Notes under the pieces: model-generated
The model's database searches: none
Seen by the model: the letters and a program-made list of their open reading frames with translations, nothing else
Told to the model about the DNA's origin: nothing
Shown here: piece after piece, positions 22,687-36,699 of the stretch
Position numbering within the stretch: the first letter of the stretch is position 1
Layout of the letters: the number at the start of each line of letters is the position of its first letter
Program-made: the position numbers and the translations under genes
Assembly (NCBI GenBank): GCA_002205965.3
Contig: NADL03000512.1
Location: forward strand, 1,860,001-1,924,000
Source of the DNA: Kappaphycus alvarezii
Lineage: Eukaryota; Rhodophyta; Florideophyceae; Gigartinales; Solieriaceae
DNA length: 64,000 bases
Reading direction: 5' to 3'

Positions 22687-22941
22687 TGTAGTGCCGTGTG
22701 GCCTCGTTCCCCAGCCAGTACCCCTAAAACATTACCGTTTGTATGAAAATCGCGAATGCGGCCGAAAATCTGAGAGCCACACGTCGCGATGATCATAATA
22801 ATCAAAAATATCTAAAATAATGTACAAAATAATTGAAAAACAACTCTAGAGTACAATTGTTGACTAAAATAGGAAAATGAGAAAACGCTTCATAGAAGTA
22901 GCGAAAAAGGTATGTTATTGGTGAATCTTCAGGAGCCAACA
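22687..22941 (-). repeat. 5' LTR of the minus-strand gypsy element
   Basis: Homologous to 16295-16538 with many substitutions and small gaps, so the insertion is old. The outer edge reads TGTTGGCTCC on the minus strand. A standard tRNA primer-binding site is not recognisable after its inner edge. Confidence 0.72.
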
Positions 22942-25900
22942 GCAGGAACAGGCACACAGAAGCGCTGAGCAGGGGTAGGGTAGAAACAATAGCAAGGAAA
23001 AAGTGGTGAACAAGAGATCGTTGATGACAGGGTCGAGCGCTGGATGCTGATTGGGGATTCTGTTCAGATCAGACGGCCCTAAAAGAGTTGTGAGTTCTGT
23101 AAAAGGTAAGCCTGTAGCAAGCCACTTTACCGTATAGGCATTAATTTACGGTACAGGGGTTTACCCTTGGCCGATGTACACTGCCGGAAACGCTTATAAG
23201 TCCATCGGGGTTTTAAAGCATTGGAGGACAGGAAGCTTAAATTTCATGACAAAACTGCACAGCCCAATCTATTCAGGTCCTCTACGCAATGGAAAAAGGG
23301 TTATCAAGTAAAATAAAAAGGTTTAGATTTTTTATTTTTACTCTGTTTGATAACACTTTTGCCATGCCATATTCAAATCCAGTAAAAATGTTTAAATGTT
23401 TAACCCATGAAACAGTTCTTTGATTATTGATATTTCATCAGCGCTGTTCTTGGTGTCGATGTTGTGTTTATTCCCAGAAAAAATATATTGAATGAAGTTA
23501 CACTGAGGTATGTGTTTACTATACTGTGAAAATGGAAGTGATTTAAATTTTATTCTCGCAGTCACCGGTGGGTATAATTTAATTATATTTTATATTTACT
23601 TTTTATTGAATTTTTTTACTTCATATAGCTTTACATACTCGATGGAAAGTTTCACTCAAGAATTTTTTAAAAAGAATGAGTAATACGTTTTTATGTAAAG
23701 GAACTTATTTAGTTTTATACGAAATATAAAATGCTTAAAAATGTATTTTCGCATGTAAATACAGTAGTCTGAGAGGAAAAAAATCTGTCGAAGGAGAGCT
23801 TTAAATTAAATCGATCTACTTTGAGTATTACCAGATAGATTCAATCATTCTGAAGAGGGTCAAACGTTTTAAGTAAGCTTATAAGCATTGAAAACGGGCC
23901 ACTAAACCAAAATTATCACTGCAGACTACATGGAGTGTATTAGATAGCTTAAGAACAGAAATAAGGTTTCAGGAGAGCGACGATTTTATTATGATCAAAT
24001 ATATTAAAAGATGATGATTAAGTCATATTCTCTGAGAATACAAAATTTCCACGAAAGATTTATTTTCTCTGAAGCTTATTAATTTAGATATCTACGAGAG
24101 TTGCTATGCATACTACATCCCCTGTTACAATTAAAAACGTTGAAGAAGAAATTTCGTTCAAATTTAATTGTATTTGACCCCGGAACGGAAGTAAATATGC
24201 TCCTGAGCAAATTTTACCTACTTCACCCGTAATATTTCAACCCACAGTAAAATTGGTTCTGAAACCATTTCCCAGACTTTCAGTCACTTAACTCTCTCCC
24301 CACAAGCAAATGATGTTTATCCAAGACCACATCTGGAACATGATATATCTACAGCCGCTCCTGATCTTCAATGTACTTATCATGCGGATATGAAGCGAAA
24401 AAGAGCAAAAACTTAAAAAGTTCTACAGTTGCTCTCAACACTGGCTTCCAAGTTAGGGAATGACTCTTTCTCATAATGAAATATTCAAAATAGTTCTGTC
24501 AATCCAAAGAATTGGTGACGAACATGTCTTTTTCTTTGATTATTTAATTGTTAGTTTCAGTCTAAGTATGAAACTGTAGTTAATTGTTCATCCGGGACCT
24601 CCATCGTTACCATTTTTGGGATGATTTGTAACAGATCCGGTGACCTCTTTTCGTGTACCCTCTGACATACGTTCCTTCTGTGTCTAGAAACTTCTAACTC
24701 AGATGTAGAGCTACAGTAGACTGACATATTAACTTAAAAGCCACTTATTTCGCTCCTGGTTTCGGTCTCAGAAAACCTCATGTACTAAATTCATACCCTC
24801 TCTATCTTGATTCTCTTCTATATGTGTTTCTTAAACTATCTATCGTCACCAACCCCAATCCTATCTCTTTCCGATTCGAAATGTCGCTGCCTAACCGTGA
24901 TGTTCTGGTCCCTGTGAAATCCGAATGTTGAAGTGGCAGCGTTAATATCAGTGTGAAATGATGTGAACGTTCTTCTATTATAAGGTGAAAAGGGGAGCTG
25001 GTTAGATTCAGTGGTTTGACCATAGTGAGAGTTTAGAAGTATAGATAAGTGATTGCAGTGTAAGCGTCTTTGGTTTTCATGAAGTATTTGAAAGGTGCAG
25101 AAATGTATAAAGAGGTATTTCAAAATATCACTACCTAGAATATATTTCTATTAGAAAGGAGGCTACGCAGGATTTTTTTAGGTTGAAGGTTTGAAAATTA
25201 AAAATTGGACAAAAAAAAAACTATGGTTCACTTTTGAGTAACCAAAGATTTTGAAAGCAAATGAAGAGTTGGTGGTTTTCTGAATTTTTATTGGATAATT
25301 TTAGTTCCATGAGAAACAATACCTAAGAGGATGGCAAAACCAGGGGAATAGGGGCTTCAGATTATAATTTTTACGAATGATACTGCACATTGTTATGAGA
25401 GTTAAGGGAATGATTAAGATGATGAAGGTCCAGGTACTGGATTACAATTTCACTGAAGATAGCGGCGGAGTTCTTTGAAGTGATTGAGTCCCTAGTATGG
25501 ATAGCGTAAGGAGAATATTTGAAAATATTTATGGATTAAACGGGACACCTTGAATACCGCGTGATTTCAAGGATTTATAGGTGGGGAATGAAAAATATTT
25601 GGGTTTTGTGGTGTACAATGGAACCATGAACGTGAGGATTATTTTTGCTATTATTGCATTAAAAAACCACTGAGATGAATTAGAAGGATTCAGAAGGATT
25701 TATTTACAGCTGGAGACTCCGAGCTTATTGAATTTTATGCGATGAAAAAAAATTTCCGCGGACAAATTTATTCCTTCCGTGTCAATTCAAGTCCTTTGAA
25801 CATGATCATTCTTAAATTTTCGAAAGTCGCAGACTAAAAATTACTTTTTTTCTGGACCAGAAGCACTAAATCAGGTGGTACACTGCTATGGATAGGTTAT

Positions 25901-28900
25901 CTCACAGTTAGAATTGATTACAGCCTTTCTTTTCTGGTAATGAAGAGACCCTAAAACAAATATAGGCCAATAAAATTTTTTCGAACATCTTATGTAACAA
26001 TTTTAATCGATTGAATTTAGTGGTCAAGTAACCAAAAAGAAGTTGCGAAGACCGAAATTGAAATTGATTATCAAAAATCATACTTCAGACTTGCGGATGG
26101 CAAAGAGCGGGTGAAGGAAGTTGGATCGTCATATAGAAGACTTCTTTGTTACAAACTACCAGCTCGTGGTGACTTATTCATTACGTTTTCTTCTATTCAA
26201 CCTCCGCCTTCCTTTTCCTATTACATGATTTTTGCCAGTAATGCCTTGTTTTTCTCAAAAGATCAATATTTTGACCTCTTATAAGAAGAATATCCTAGAT
26301 TTGGAGAAAACTAGGTGAAATTTCACCGCAAGGTGACGTCTAGCAATATTTTAATATATGAGAACAAAGATTGGGACCAAATCGGCCATCTTAACGGGAT
26401 ATTGACCATCAGGTAAGGTAAAAAAACGTCTTTTTGACAAGATTGTTTTATGTTGTTACATTCAGTGTTTTTCCTCAATTATGTTTTCATATTGGATCTT
26501 GAGCTGGCGGGAGTCAGAAAGTTTTGAGTCTTTTGTTTCCCTATTCTTTGCAGAAGCTTTGGTTTGATAATAAAATCTATTTGAAGTTGAAAAAAAGCGT
26601 AGCCAAAATACTGATAAAAGGTCACTGGATTCGAAAATAATGTACTTGATACAAGTGAAAGCTGATATTTGTCCCTAACGCAATGAAATAAGGCGAAGCT
26701 CTACTCAATTATGAAAAAAGAGTAAATTTAATACTATTTTATTATGACATAGTTCTAGATATTGAAATTTATATGCTTTCAGAAACTTTTTATGGGGTTT
26801 TATAGTAAATAACGCAAATAAAGTTCTACTGAGTACCTTTGAATTGCTTAATGTCAAGTGAAGATCAATTTCCATTTCCTGCAAAAATCATAATCATATA
26901 GATCTTCTATATTGTTGGGTGGCTATATTTTTGTTTTTAAATTGATACTTTCAGTTTTGTCATTGCATGGCCTTTTAATTTTTACAATTATACACAAAAT
27001 ACAAGTTCCTCGAAAGAATTTGGAATTGAAAGCAGATTTTTAGTATATAACTTGATTTGTAGTGCAAATATGTACAATGCCTCCTTTTATTGGAATCTAC
27101 TTGGAACTTTGTGAGATTTGGACTGCGCTTACGAAACTTTATGCAATTCACCGGGAGAAATTCATGCTGGATGGGCTGAATAGAAAGGGTGTCTAAGCGT
27201 TAAATATTCTAAAAAAATTTTTCTGCAGTTAAAATTGGAAAATTCAAAACGACTCTTTATTTTAGATTGCCTTAGCCTCTGCTTTCAGTGCATTATAATT
27301 ATAAAATTGTGTTTTTCCCCAGTATTTTTAATTAAATATATATTGCACAAGAGAAGAACGTTTTTCTGAATAAGATTAAACATGACTTTGAACTTTTGGA
27401 GGGGTATTCCTGATAATTTTCGGAGCTATTAATTATTATTTTTCTAAAATTCCAAAACAACTCCATTTTAAGATTCACTCTCTAGATTTTGAAAAATATT
27501 TATGCTTCCTTTTTTTAATTGATTAGGTATAACTTTTTTATTCTGATGTTTATCAAATGCAGATTGGAAAAGATACTAAACGCATTCTTTCATCATTCGT
27601 GCAGCAAATAGTTTTTCAAAACTTTATACTCCTTACATATGGGGAAAATGCTCGCATTACTCGAGCCACTGAGCCCATAGAAGCTCAAAACGGCTGAATT
27701 TGTGTACTTTATCAAATAAAAAAAGGAAACATTTTCTGTAATAATTTGGAAGAAAATAATAAGGAAAGGAAGATGAGCTATTATGCAGATTTTATTAGAT
27801 GACTGTTTACTAAATAAATAAAAGTTATGGTTATTTCATAAAGAATAGATAATTGAAAGTTTTCTCTCCGGATATAAATTAAATGGTGCAATAGAACATA
27901 ACTTTGAAAAGAAATAATATTGCAAATGAAATGTATTAGTAATAAAGTGATATTTTATGAGAAAGAAACTAAAGATTCCACCAAACTGGCATGCTTGTCA
28001 AACACTTGTTCAAATAAAATACCAATGAAAATGGAAAGTTTCTTCTGTTTTCGGATTATTTTTTGGGAACAGCCACTCAACTCAAAACTTTGAAATCTAG
28101 GCAACAGGAAAATTTACTGAGATAAGTCATCAAAATTATTCGAGTATATTTCTTTAGATATGAATATTTTAAATCATAATTTAGGAAAATTGCGGTAATA
28201 TGGTTACCGAGGACAACCACAGTCGAAAATCCCAAATATTTGACCAAGTCGTACCATTACAGTTGTTGAATCAATAAATTTAGTCCATTTTTGTTCGATT
28301 AAACAAGTGAGGAAATATATAAAAGGACCCTTACCATTGCTAATGTTTCAATTTGCAGGTTTTTATTCTTTTGTTACATTTTTACTGGTTTTATTGATAG
28401 AAGCCAATTATTTTCAGCTTAATGAAACAGAAATATAAAATTGACTAAATAATTATTGGATTTTTTATATACTAAAAGGTTAATCAAACCAACTAAAATA
28501 AAGCTCTTGCCTATTTAAATTTATATAATGCAATAATAAATAATAATTCAACCAATTTAAAAAATCAATCAGCCTGTTTAAACACGATATAAGTTTTATG
28601 AAATATCCGATGCTTCGAAAAAGGGGTCACACCATTTTACCTAAGGATCCTTAAAAAATCCAAGGGCAGGAATTTCATCACTATCTTGTCTCAAAAGTCA
28701 GGATGATCACGTCCAATACGCTACGTGTTTCTTCAGTCTCGGAATAAGACTAAAGAACCTTTCTCTGCTGTAGACTTGAATCAATTTGATGGCACTTCAG
28801 AATTATCACCATGTGAAAGAAAAAGATTATTTTCTTTAAAATTATCAATGTGTATCCCTTGTTTGAACAAATGTTTATTGCATATTTTCTATATTCACGA

Positions 28901-31900
28901 AATAATTCGAAACCTCCAATGATTATAGTCTCTATGGTTCGGTCAATGTGGAACAAAAAATAAAATGGAAGGAAAAGGGATGAAAATAAAGTTGAAAAAT
29001 TTTAAATATCCCCACCCATTTCATAATAGCATATCTGATAAGACATAGGAGATAAATTAAGATTAGTATTTGATAATTGGAGAAACCGGATCACTTTTTT
29101 TGTCTCTGTTTCAAATTAATATCTGTAAAAAGAATTTTTAACCAAATTCGGCTTGCTGCAAATTTGAAGGAACTTTAAGATTTTTTCGTGCGCACACTAC
29201 AATGAAATAATATACTATTTTAACTTACTCTTAAATAAATCAGAAAAATTGCCGTGCAAGCTTTAGGAGGAGAACTTCATAATACAATTTAGAGACAAAG
29301 AGCCAAGATTAACGTGGCTTCTCTTCTGATCACAATCTGTATTTGGCATGGGTACATGAGTGGTGTTAAATTAATTTTTGGCTGCATTCATTTTTATTAA
29401 TACTTATTTTAAGATGATTGAAGTTTAAAACGTCTCAGCTTTAGTCACAAAATACACTTTTTGTCAGGAAGTATATGTCCTAGATGTGACTTTTTTCCGA
29501 CTCTTTCAGAACTTTCCATTTGATGGTATTAAACTGCTTGTATAATACTATTATGTTTGCCCTGTTGATGTTTTAGTCCTTAATTTACGTAAAGCAATAA
29601 TAATCTTAGTTTCGAATCAGAAAAAAAGTTGAGAACTTTGGTGATGTTAGTGTTTGGGAAAACATAGAGGTAAAAATTAACACAAAAGGCTTATTAAAAT
29701 TCCATCGTAATGCGCTTCAATGTAGTGATGTCCTTTAGTGGATTAAGCAACTGAAAAATGAAGAAAAGACACCCACAAAAGACAGAGATATGGAAAAGGC
29801 AGCGTAACAGCCAATAAACGTGTCAAAATGCGAGGATCTGGCTTCTTTCTACCTTGGATTAACTTTAGTATGCAAACTTGTTTTAATTCATTGGCTTTTC
29901 ATCTATCATTATTAGAGGATTATCAGAAAATGTGAAACATGCAGGCATTGGATCAACCTTTGGATACGTTTTCAGTTACTCGAACTAAATATCTTCTTGA
30001 ACTAAATTTGTCCATTAATGGATCCTGGATTCTGAAGATTTAAGAATCACATGTAGCACTAGAATATGAAATGAGGTACAGGAATCCCCTTACACTCACA
30101 TATTGAACAAAAGTACTGTGCAATCAGCCTAAAACATCGTTTACTACCCAAAATGTCCTACTAACTTATCTGCGAATATTTATCTTCTCCCTCAATCTAA
30201 AATCTACTAAAAGTGCAAAACAATGCTACCCACACTGATATTTACATCAGTTGCCGCTTGATTGGGAGACACAGCCCCGACCATGATTCATGTACTACTG
30301 CACTCATCTCACCCACATTGTGGACAATAAATTACTTATTTCTCTTATTCTCTTATTCCTCTAGAATATTTCGGGCCACAATCGACCATATTTTTCAGAT
30401 ATTAAATCACCCCACATTTCACTCCTTATTTCTCAGATATTTTTCAGCTCATGACCCGAAAAGTAGCACCAAATTCAAGTAGCTATAGGAAAAACTTCTT
30501 TGTTCATCAACAAAACCCAAAGTAGATCAATTTAGTGACCAAACACATTCAATATATCCGTTTGATGAGTGAAACGTTTTACGTAGAGAGTGCCCATAAT
30601 CCTATGAGGATGCATTTATCACTTCAATTGATGCAAAACTCATATTCGGGTCGATTTCTCACCAGTAAACATATTTAAACCTGTACAGTTTCCTCCTAAA
30701 CTCTGTTTTGAGGAGATGTGGTCGATCTCTTCACTATTTTCCTCTATAAAAAACCTGCCGCTCATATTCAGTTTTCAAAGTCCCAGCACTTTACAGGACA
30801 CGAATAAACCCCAATTTCTAATTTTGTTGTGATTTCGATTTCCTATCGTTATGTTGGATTCAATTTTCTGTTGTAATACTGAAGTCAAACTTTTCATTCC
30901 TTTCATGGATTCTTCCGTGCTTCTGTCAAATTTATGATAAAAATTTCTGACAGTTCAACTAACTTCTCATTTTTAAATTTAATACTGGCATAGAAAATGA
31001 ACCGGGTTGAAATTTAGGTACAGTTGAAAGGTTAAGCGACCAAATTCTCACGAATTCAATGCTTGTAAAATTTAAGGGCTGATTTTCTATGTCCTATACA
31101 GAATATCTAAGTTAAATTAAGTATCTTAGTGCAGAATTTGGAAGAGTATACTATATCATACCAGTCGAGAAGGAACAATTAATACGTACATAAAATTATA
31201 TAGCAACTAACAATAAACCCAATATTTTAATTAGATATTCGTATTAAATTTAACGTTTTGGTGAAACATAAGGGATTTTTCTGTTGTCAAAATTACTCGA
31301 GTCATAAAAGTTTGGTTGATTAAACGACAGAACGACACGAAAGATATTTGGAGTTTGTTTTCTTTTTTTATGATAAGGAAGATCACGGGAAACAACAATG
31401 TCTTATGCATTAAAAATGAGGGAAGATCTTCCAGAAAGCTCCAATTCATAATTACTTCCCTAATATTGAAGAGTTTGCCAACAAAGTATTCAGTCACATA
31501 TATCTATGTTTTGCCTAAAGTACAGCAAAGCGTCCTAAAACTATCCAATCAGACCTATTGGGTCGTCTTTAGATGTATTACAGAACGAAGATTCTCCAAA
31601 TAACAGAACCTATTTCAACTTTTTCTGGGCCACATATAAGAAAAAAAAATTATTATAAATTCCACGCAAATAAAAACTCGTGAACATACAGTTTCGATTT
31701 TTATACTGATTTATTCTACAAACGTAGTGAAAACGATGTTCTCACCAATTTGCTTGAATTTAAATAAACTACTGGAACGTACAATTTTTCTTTTTCAAAG
31801 ACTACAAACCACTCCCGGATGACTTTTTTCGTTGAATGCGTTGAATTTATGTTCAATTATATGAGAATCTTAAAATGAGAGGGATAATAAGGTTCTTCAA

Positions 31901-34900
31901 ACTGGCTAGAAATGCCGAAGATGCGCTTTTTTAGAAATGTAATCTTACTCGCGGGATATAAAAAACAAATAATGCGATTCAAAATGGAAAACGAGGGCGG
32001 TTCAGTTTCTGTGAAAAGAAATCTAGCTGATACCCAGTCAAAAAGTACGATTATGTGCGTGTACGTGATTTTTTTGTTGCAGGTGCTGATGTCAAAAGTT
32101 TTACCGGCAAGGAGGTAATTTGTAAACATTACCGAATTGATAGAAATGTTTTTTCAAAAATTATGCTGGTTGGAATGAACCGTATATTTACATCTTGATT
32201 GAATCGATGCAGCAATTCTTGTTGGCACATCTTGTCGTGAAATAGAAATAGCCGAATTGCTTGTAAATATCCAATAGTATCCTTCCTGGTGTTTTTTCCT
32301 CTTTTTAACAGCATATTTGAGAATGTTGAATATATTCCGGGTAATGAATGCAGGAACGGAATTCAATCTTCTTCCATTTATTCGAAAAAAGTAACATTAA
32401 AGTCCCACTAATCAGAACTAAATCATTGTTGAAAACATTTTTAGAAAAACATTGCTCAATGGTGAATTTGATGACATAAGCGTTGAGAAAAAGTGATTAA
32501 TTATACTTTCTTAAAATAATCAGTTCTAATTTCAAATGTTTATGTAATCGGAAACAATCCGGCTTTATATTTAAAGATAGTTTCTAACAAATTCGTATTG
32601 CAATCGAAGATAATCGAAGAAGGAAACTATTTCTGTCCCACTCTGACTGCGTAGCTATACTTTCCCTTCAAATCAGCGATAATTGCAAAATCATTTCCGA
32701 AATTTTGGAGACTATTAATATCACTCTAAATTAATTACTGTATTTTGAAATTTAAAATATCAGCAAGAGCCTTATTGTATCTTTAAGTTACACATATGTT
32801 TAATTTTCTTGAATACTATCCCCTTGAAGTTACTTCGATAGTCTTGGTATAGAAAATTCCTAAAAGGATCTTATTTCTCGTATGTGTCGACATGTAACGT
32901 AATTGCAAAAATATATATTACAATATCTGACGTATTGTAAAACTTATTTATTGCGCGCATCAAAATTTGTAATACTTGCTGAGTTTCTCGGATGTTTCCA
33001 TCAATCAGAATTCATGAACATGGAAATGAAATTCAGTGTGCTTAAATTTTGAAGGGTACACTCATTATGTTGTATCTCGGTCTATTTTTTAGGAGTGGTT
33101 TGAACTCAGTAATTCTTTCGATGAATCTGTCTCAACTCTCCTCTTTATTATCGAGGACAGATCAGGCGAATAGGGTGAATAAAAATGTGACTGAAACTTG
33201 AGTTATGAGCTCGAGGTCATCTTCGGGCTGGTAGTGATATTAATGAGTATATTAAGACGATTTGTGGGCAAGAGGGCCATGATAACGACAAAAGGGTGAC
33301 TTCAAGAATTTTTTAGTATAAAAAGAGCGCAATTGCTTGTACTTTGATTTTCGTCATGGTTTTACAATGGATTTTTAATTTAGTTTGTAAGTATGTGAAA
33401 TAGGTGACATTTTTGATAGTGATTGGGATAGCTATAGATACAGGAGTAGTTTTTCTGTCAAAATATGTTCAGCACTAATTTGGAACAATTTACTTTATGT
33501 TGACTAAGATATAATAGAATATTTCGAGAGCCTTTTCTCATTATATGGAAGAGTCTTTTTCGTACAATGCTACATCAGTTTTCTCTCAAAGAAAATTGAT
33601 TTATCTGGAACTATAATGAGTTTATACAAAAATCAAACAGGTAGAGCGATTCATTTCTTGGTGAAAATTAAGTATTCATTTTTTGATTTCCCAAGTAGTT
33701 TTATGTCGACAGAAAATATCATGATTCGAAAGCGAACAATAAATTGACAAAAAGTACACAGGGAGAGGACAATATTGGCTGTATCTCTATCGGCTCAATG
33801 TTTACCTAATTTTTAAGCTTCAAATTACAGTTTACTTCTTCACCACAAACAGTGAGTAGCTTAACTATATACATACTTCATTATCCCAGACTGCAGGTTA
33901 TCACTGCAAACTGCAGCATTTGGTACTAATAATGAGGTAATTTCACGTGTGAAGCTAGTTCATGACATTTTTTTGACGCTTTTCGACACATTAATCTATT
34001 TTATTCCGGAATTTCTGAGCGTTTTGATGGTACCTAAGGTTATTTATTTGGCGCTTAAATGTTTTGAGATATATAAACTTCAGAAACGAAAGATTATTTG
34101 ACCTAAACAATTACACTTTCTCTCTTCCTGCTATTTTTAGTATTTTTTTTATTCCTCTCAAAAGTTTGCGTCCGAAAAAAATTCAGAGTAATTCTGTAAA
34201 TTCCTTGCCTTACTTGCCTGCCTTTTTGAACCCCCTTAAAAGCTTTTATTTTAGACTTAGTTATTTTTTCAGTTAGAAGAAAATTATCAATGGTAATCTT
34301 CTCGATTTAAGTTTCATTTTCAGTTACGATCTCAAATTCTCAAAATCTCTTCTCAACGCAATTTATCTATACCTGACAGAATATTTTTTCTTTGCTTTTC
34401 TTTAAGAAATTTTAGTTCTTTTCTCATTTTTTCACTAAGTTATCTCCTCAAGGTTACAGTTTGGCAGGATTCTTAATTTTTTCTCTAATATAAAATTTTA
34501 TGTTTGAGTATGTATGCATTTTATTGCACAGTTCGTTCACGATAAAATGTGTTCTAGTCGTAAATTTTACATATCTAAATTACAAAAATTTTCTTGAGCC
34601 TATCGAAAGGAATGAATAATGTAGGATCAGTTCCCCGTATAAAGGAAAGTCAATTTATAATAATATTAAAATATTTTATCTCTATTTTCGTTTCCCCAAA
34701 TATGCTTTAGAAAACCTAACAGGACATTTGTATCTCAAAATGATATTAAAGTAGATTGTTTATCAATAGTTCAGCCTTCAAGCCAAAAATCCCATAAGAA
34801 GGATATGTTACAAGATTAAGATGATTACATTTTATCGAATTATATACTAGAAATATGTTAGTTACACCTTTTTCGCTTATGAAAGGTTCTTTAATTCTAT

Positions 34901-35090
34901 TCTATTATTTCTTTCGGTATGAAGATTACTTTTGGCTTTACTTCAAACAAAGACATCCACATCCCCGATCCCTGATTAGTACCTGCATTCCCTCTTGTTA
35001 CCCCTACCTTCCCTATCATAGTACTAATCCTTACACTAAAAAAACAGCCCACAAGAGACATAGACATGTTGACACGACTTCGTAGGGTGG
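22942..35090. other. AT-rich gene desert
   Basis: About 12 kb of strongly AT-rich sequence with no frame over 110 codons and no recognisable domain, RNA gene or LTR. The few frames (for example 31316-31603, 31857-32129, 34855-35085) lie in low-complexity sequence and are probably chance. Base composition is not uniform: around 25.2-25.6 kb G clearly exceeds C on the plus strand, and around 30.2-30.5 kb C exceeds G. The only tie to the rest of the window is a decayed family M repeat at 30366-30425. The transition to GC-richer sequence at about 35.09 kb is abrupt. Confidence 0.7.
30366..30425 (-). repeat. Terminal-repeat family M, decayed copy in the AT-rich desert
   Basis: The minus strand reads GTGGGGTGATTTAATATCTG, AAAAATATGGTCGATTGTGG, CCCGAAATATTCTAGAGG. 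It matches 47340-47406 and 60650-60720 block by block, with changes mostly toward A and T. Confidence 0.65.
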
Positions 35091-35277
35091 GAGGGTGGGA
35101 GAGAAATAGACATGCCGAATTCGTTGCGGCCTCAAGTCCCACTACCGAAGTACCGTCGTCGCACGCCTTTTGATGTGTCGTAACGTTTGGCACAGCTCAC
35201 TACTCCCCAATCAGATCTTCACAAGTATACACACGTGTATACCCGCTCGAAGACCCACAAATATCCCGGAGTTCCCA

Positions 35278-36340
35278 TTACCCACCCGCGTGAAGATGGG
35301 CAAAGAACCAAGTTGTAGCCGGGTTTCTTTCAATGCGACCATCGAAATAGACCTGAAACATGGCTTCCGAAGCCAAATCCATCCTACTCATGAACCACAC
35401 CCGTGGCAAACCCAGATTGACCAACTCGTTCAGGCCTCCTATTCGCAAACTCTGGGTCCCATAGTAACAACCTTCCGGCGCCTCGATCTTTAACACCTGA
35501 ATGACCTCCTCCATCGCGTACCCCAGCCTCAGAATTCCCCGGGCTTGACCTTCGACAACACTGAACCAAACCTCTGACAGCAGCCGCACCTTCCCCACCG
35601 TCTAACACTTGGTGGGGGCGATCCCCAACATATCAGGCCAGTCTGTGTTCGAAGGATAGGTCAGCCGTAGCGGGCGATCAGTCGGCTTCCCTTTGCCGTG
35701 TAACAGCTTCGCCTTGATCTCCCCATCGCTCGCGACTTGCGTATCCCCCGGGGAAACGTGAACGGTCGTGTCACTCCGGCACTGGAAAAGATGGGAGAAG
35801 AGAACCATAGCGCACGCCCCTACTAGGTCGGTTAAGCCAGTAGACAAAAATAACTGCACCAGCCGCAACATCTCGCGTGCTGGTACGCCTACCCTCTCCC
35901 TCTGAGCGCCGGATCCCCAACCGACATTTATCTCATAAGCCGACAGTATGGACCTCACCAGCCGCGATTTGGTCGGAGCGGGGAACCCCGCGTCCTCATG
36001 GTATCGGGAAAACGCAGACAAATACTGATGCGCGGAGCTCGGCCGGATCTTACCTTCCAGCGACAGGTAGCCCACAAATGCCAGCACGTCCCCTTCCGTA
36101 GCCGGTAGGGCTTGTCTCCCTCCGCATCACAGAAGGCCACCCACTTCCTCAATTGGCTCACTCTATTCCTGCACGTCCCTTCCGTGCACCCGTGCTCGGC
36201 AAACATCAGCGCCGCTTCAGCCCCACCACAGGTGTCTTGGCGCGACGGTCCCCGCCCAGCGCTCGCCTTGGCCAACACTAACGCCTTGATCCACTGCTTC
36301 CAGTCTGCCTGCAGACGCTTACCCGTCACATTCCGATTTC
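35278..36340 (-). pseudogene. Tyrosine recombinase of the DIRS-type element
   Basis: N-terminal, SAM-like core-binding part: WKQWIKALVLAKASAG and a CTEGTCRNRVSQLRKWVAF segment in one frame, then from 36087 LEGKIRPSSAHQYLSAFSRY in the next. Catalytic part: HLFQCRSDTTVHV with the first Arg, AKLLHGKGKPTDRPLRL with the hairpin Lys, an in-frame TAG at about 35589, then YGTQSLRIGGLNELVNLG with the second Arg, and EAMFQVYFDG with the candidate nucleophile Tyr. The His before the second Arg motif is replaced by Gln. The enzyme would integrate circular cDNA. The stop and frame changes make it inactive. Confidence 0.68.
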
Positions 36341-36699
36341 CACGACTTCCAATTGCCACTGGGCGTTGACGTTCCGCGCGCTGTCGAACACTCTTCGTCC
36401 AGTACCTAGAACCTTCATTCTTGAGCTGAGTCTTTGCAAGCGCGCGAACCACGGCTGAGCTCTCCACAATGGCACCAGCATCACCTCCCGCTCCCCTTCC
36501 TCTGCCACTTTGCGGACCACGAGCGACAGGAAGTCGAACGGAGGATCCCACAACCTCTCCCTCCCTTCGCCCCAGTCTTCCATCATCTGCGTCGCGATGA
36601 AGGACTTCTTCCTCGCAACCTCCGTATCCTCCATCTGGCTCTTCTGGAAGAATACCTCGTCCAGCCCGTACTCCGCCTCGATCGACACTACGATCGCCA

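Larger units (their letters stand above)
16295..22941 (-). mobile_element. Ty3/gypsy LTR element, minus strand, split by a Tigger transposon
   Basis: Bounded by two diverged LTRs (16295-16538 and 22687-22941). In minus-strand order it holds gag with a zinc knuckle, an aspartic-protease region, the 2,084-bp transposon insertion, reverse transcriptase and a degenerate RNase H. Without the insertion it is about 4.56 kb, short for this superfamily. An integrase core cannot be read between RNase H and the 3' LTR. Multiple stops and frameshifts are present throughout. No matching target duplication is visible at the outer LTR edges. The order of events is clear: the gypsy element came first and the DNA transposon inserted into it. 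Confidence 0.8.

Noticed and set aside
22942-35090. AT-rich block as an organelle DNA insertion
   Set aside because: No organelle gene fragment (rRNA, cox, cob, atp, tRNA) can be read on either strand.
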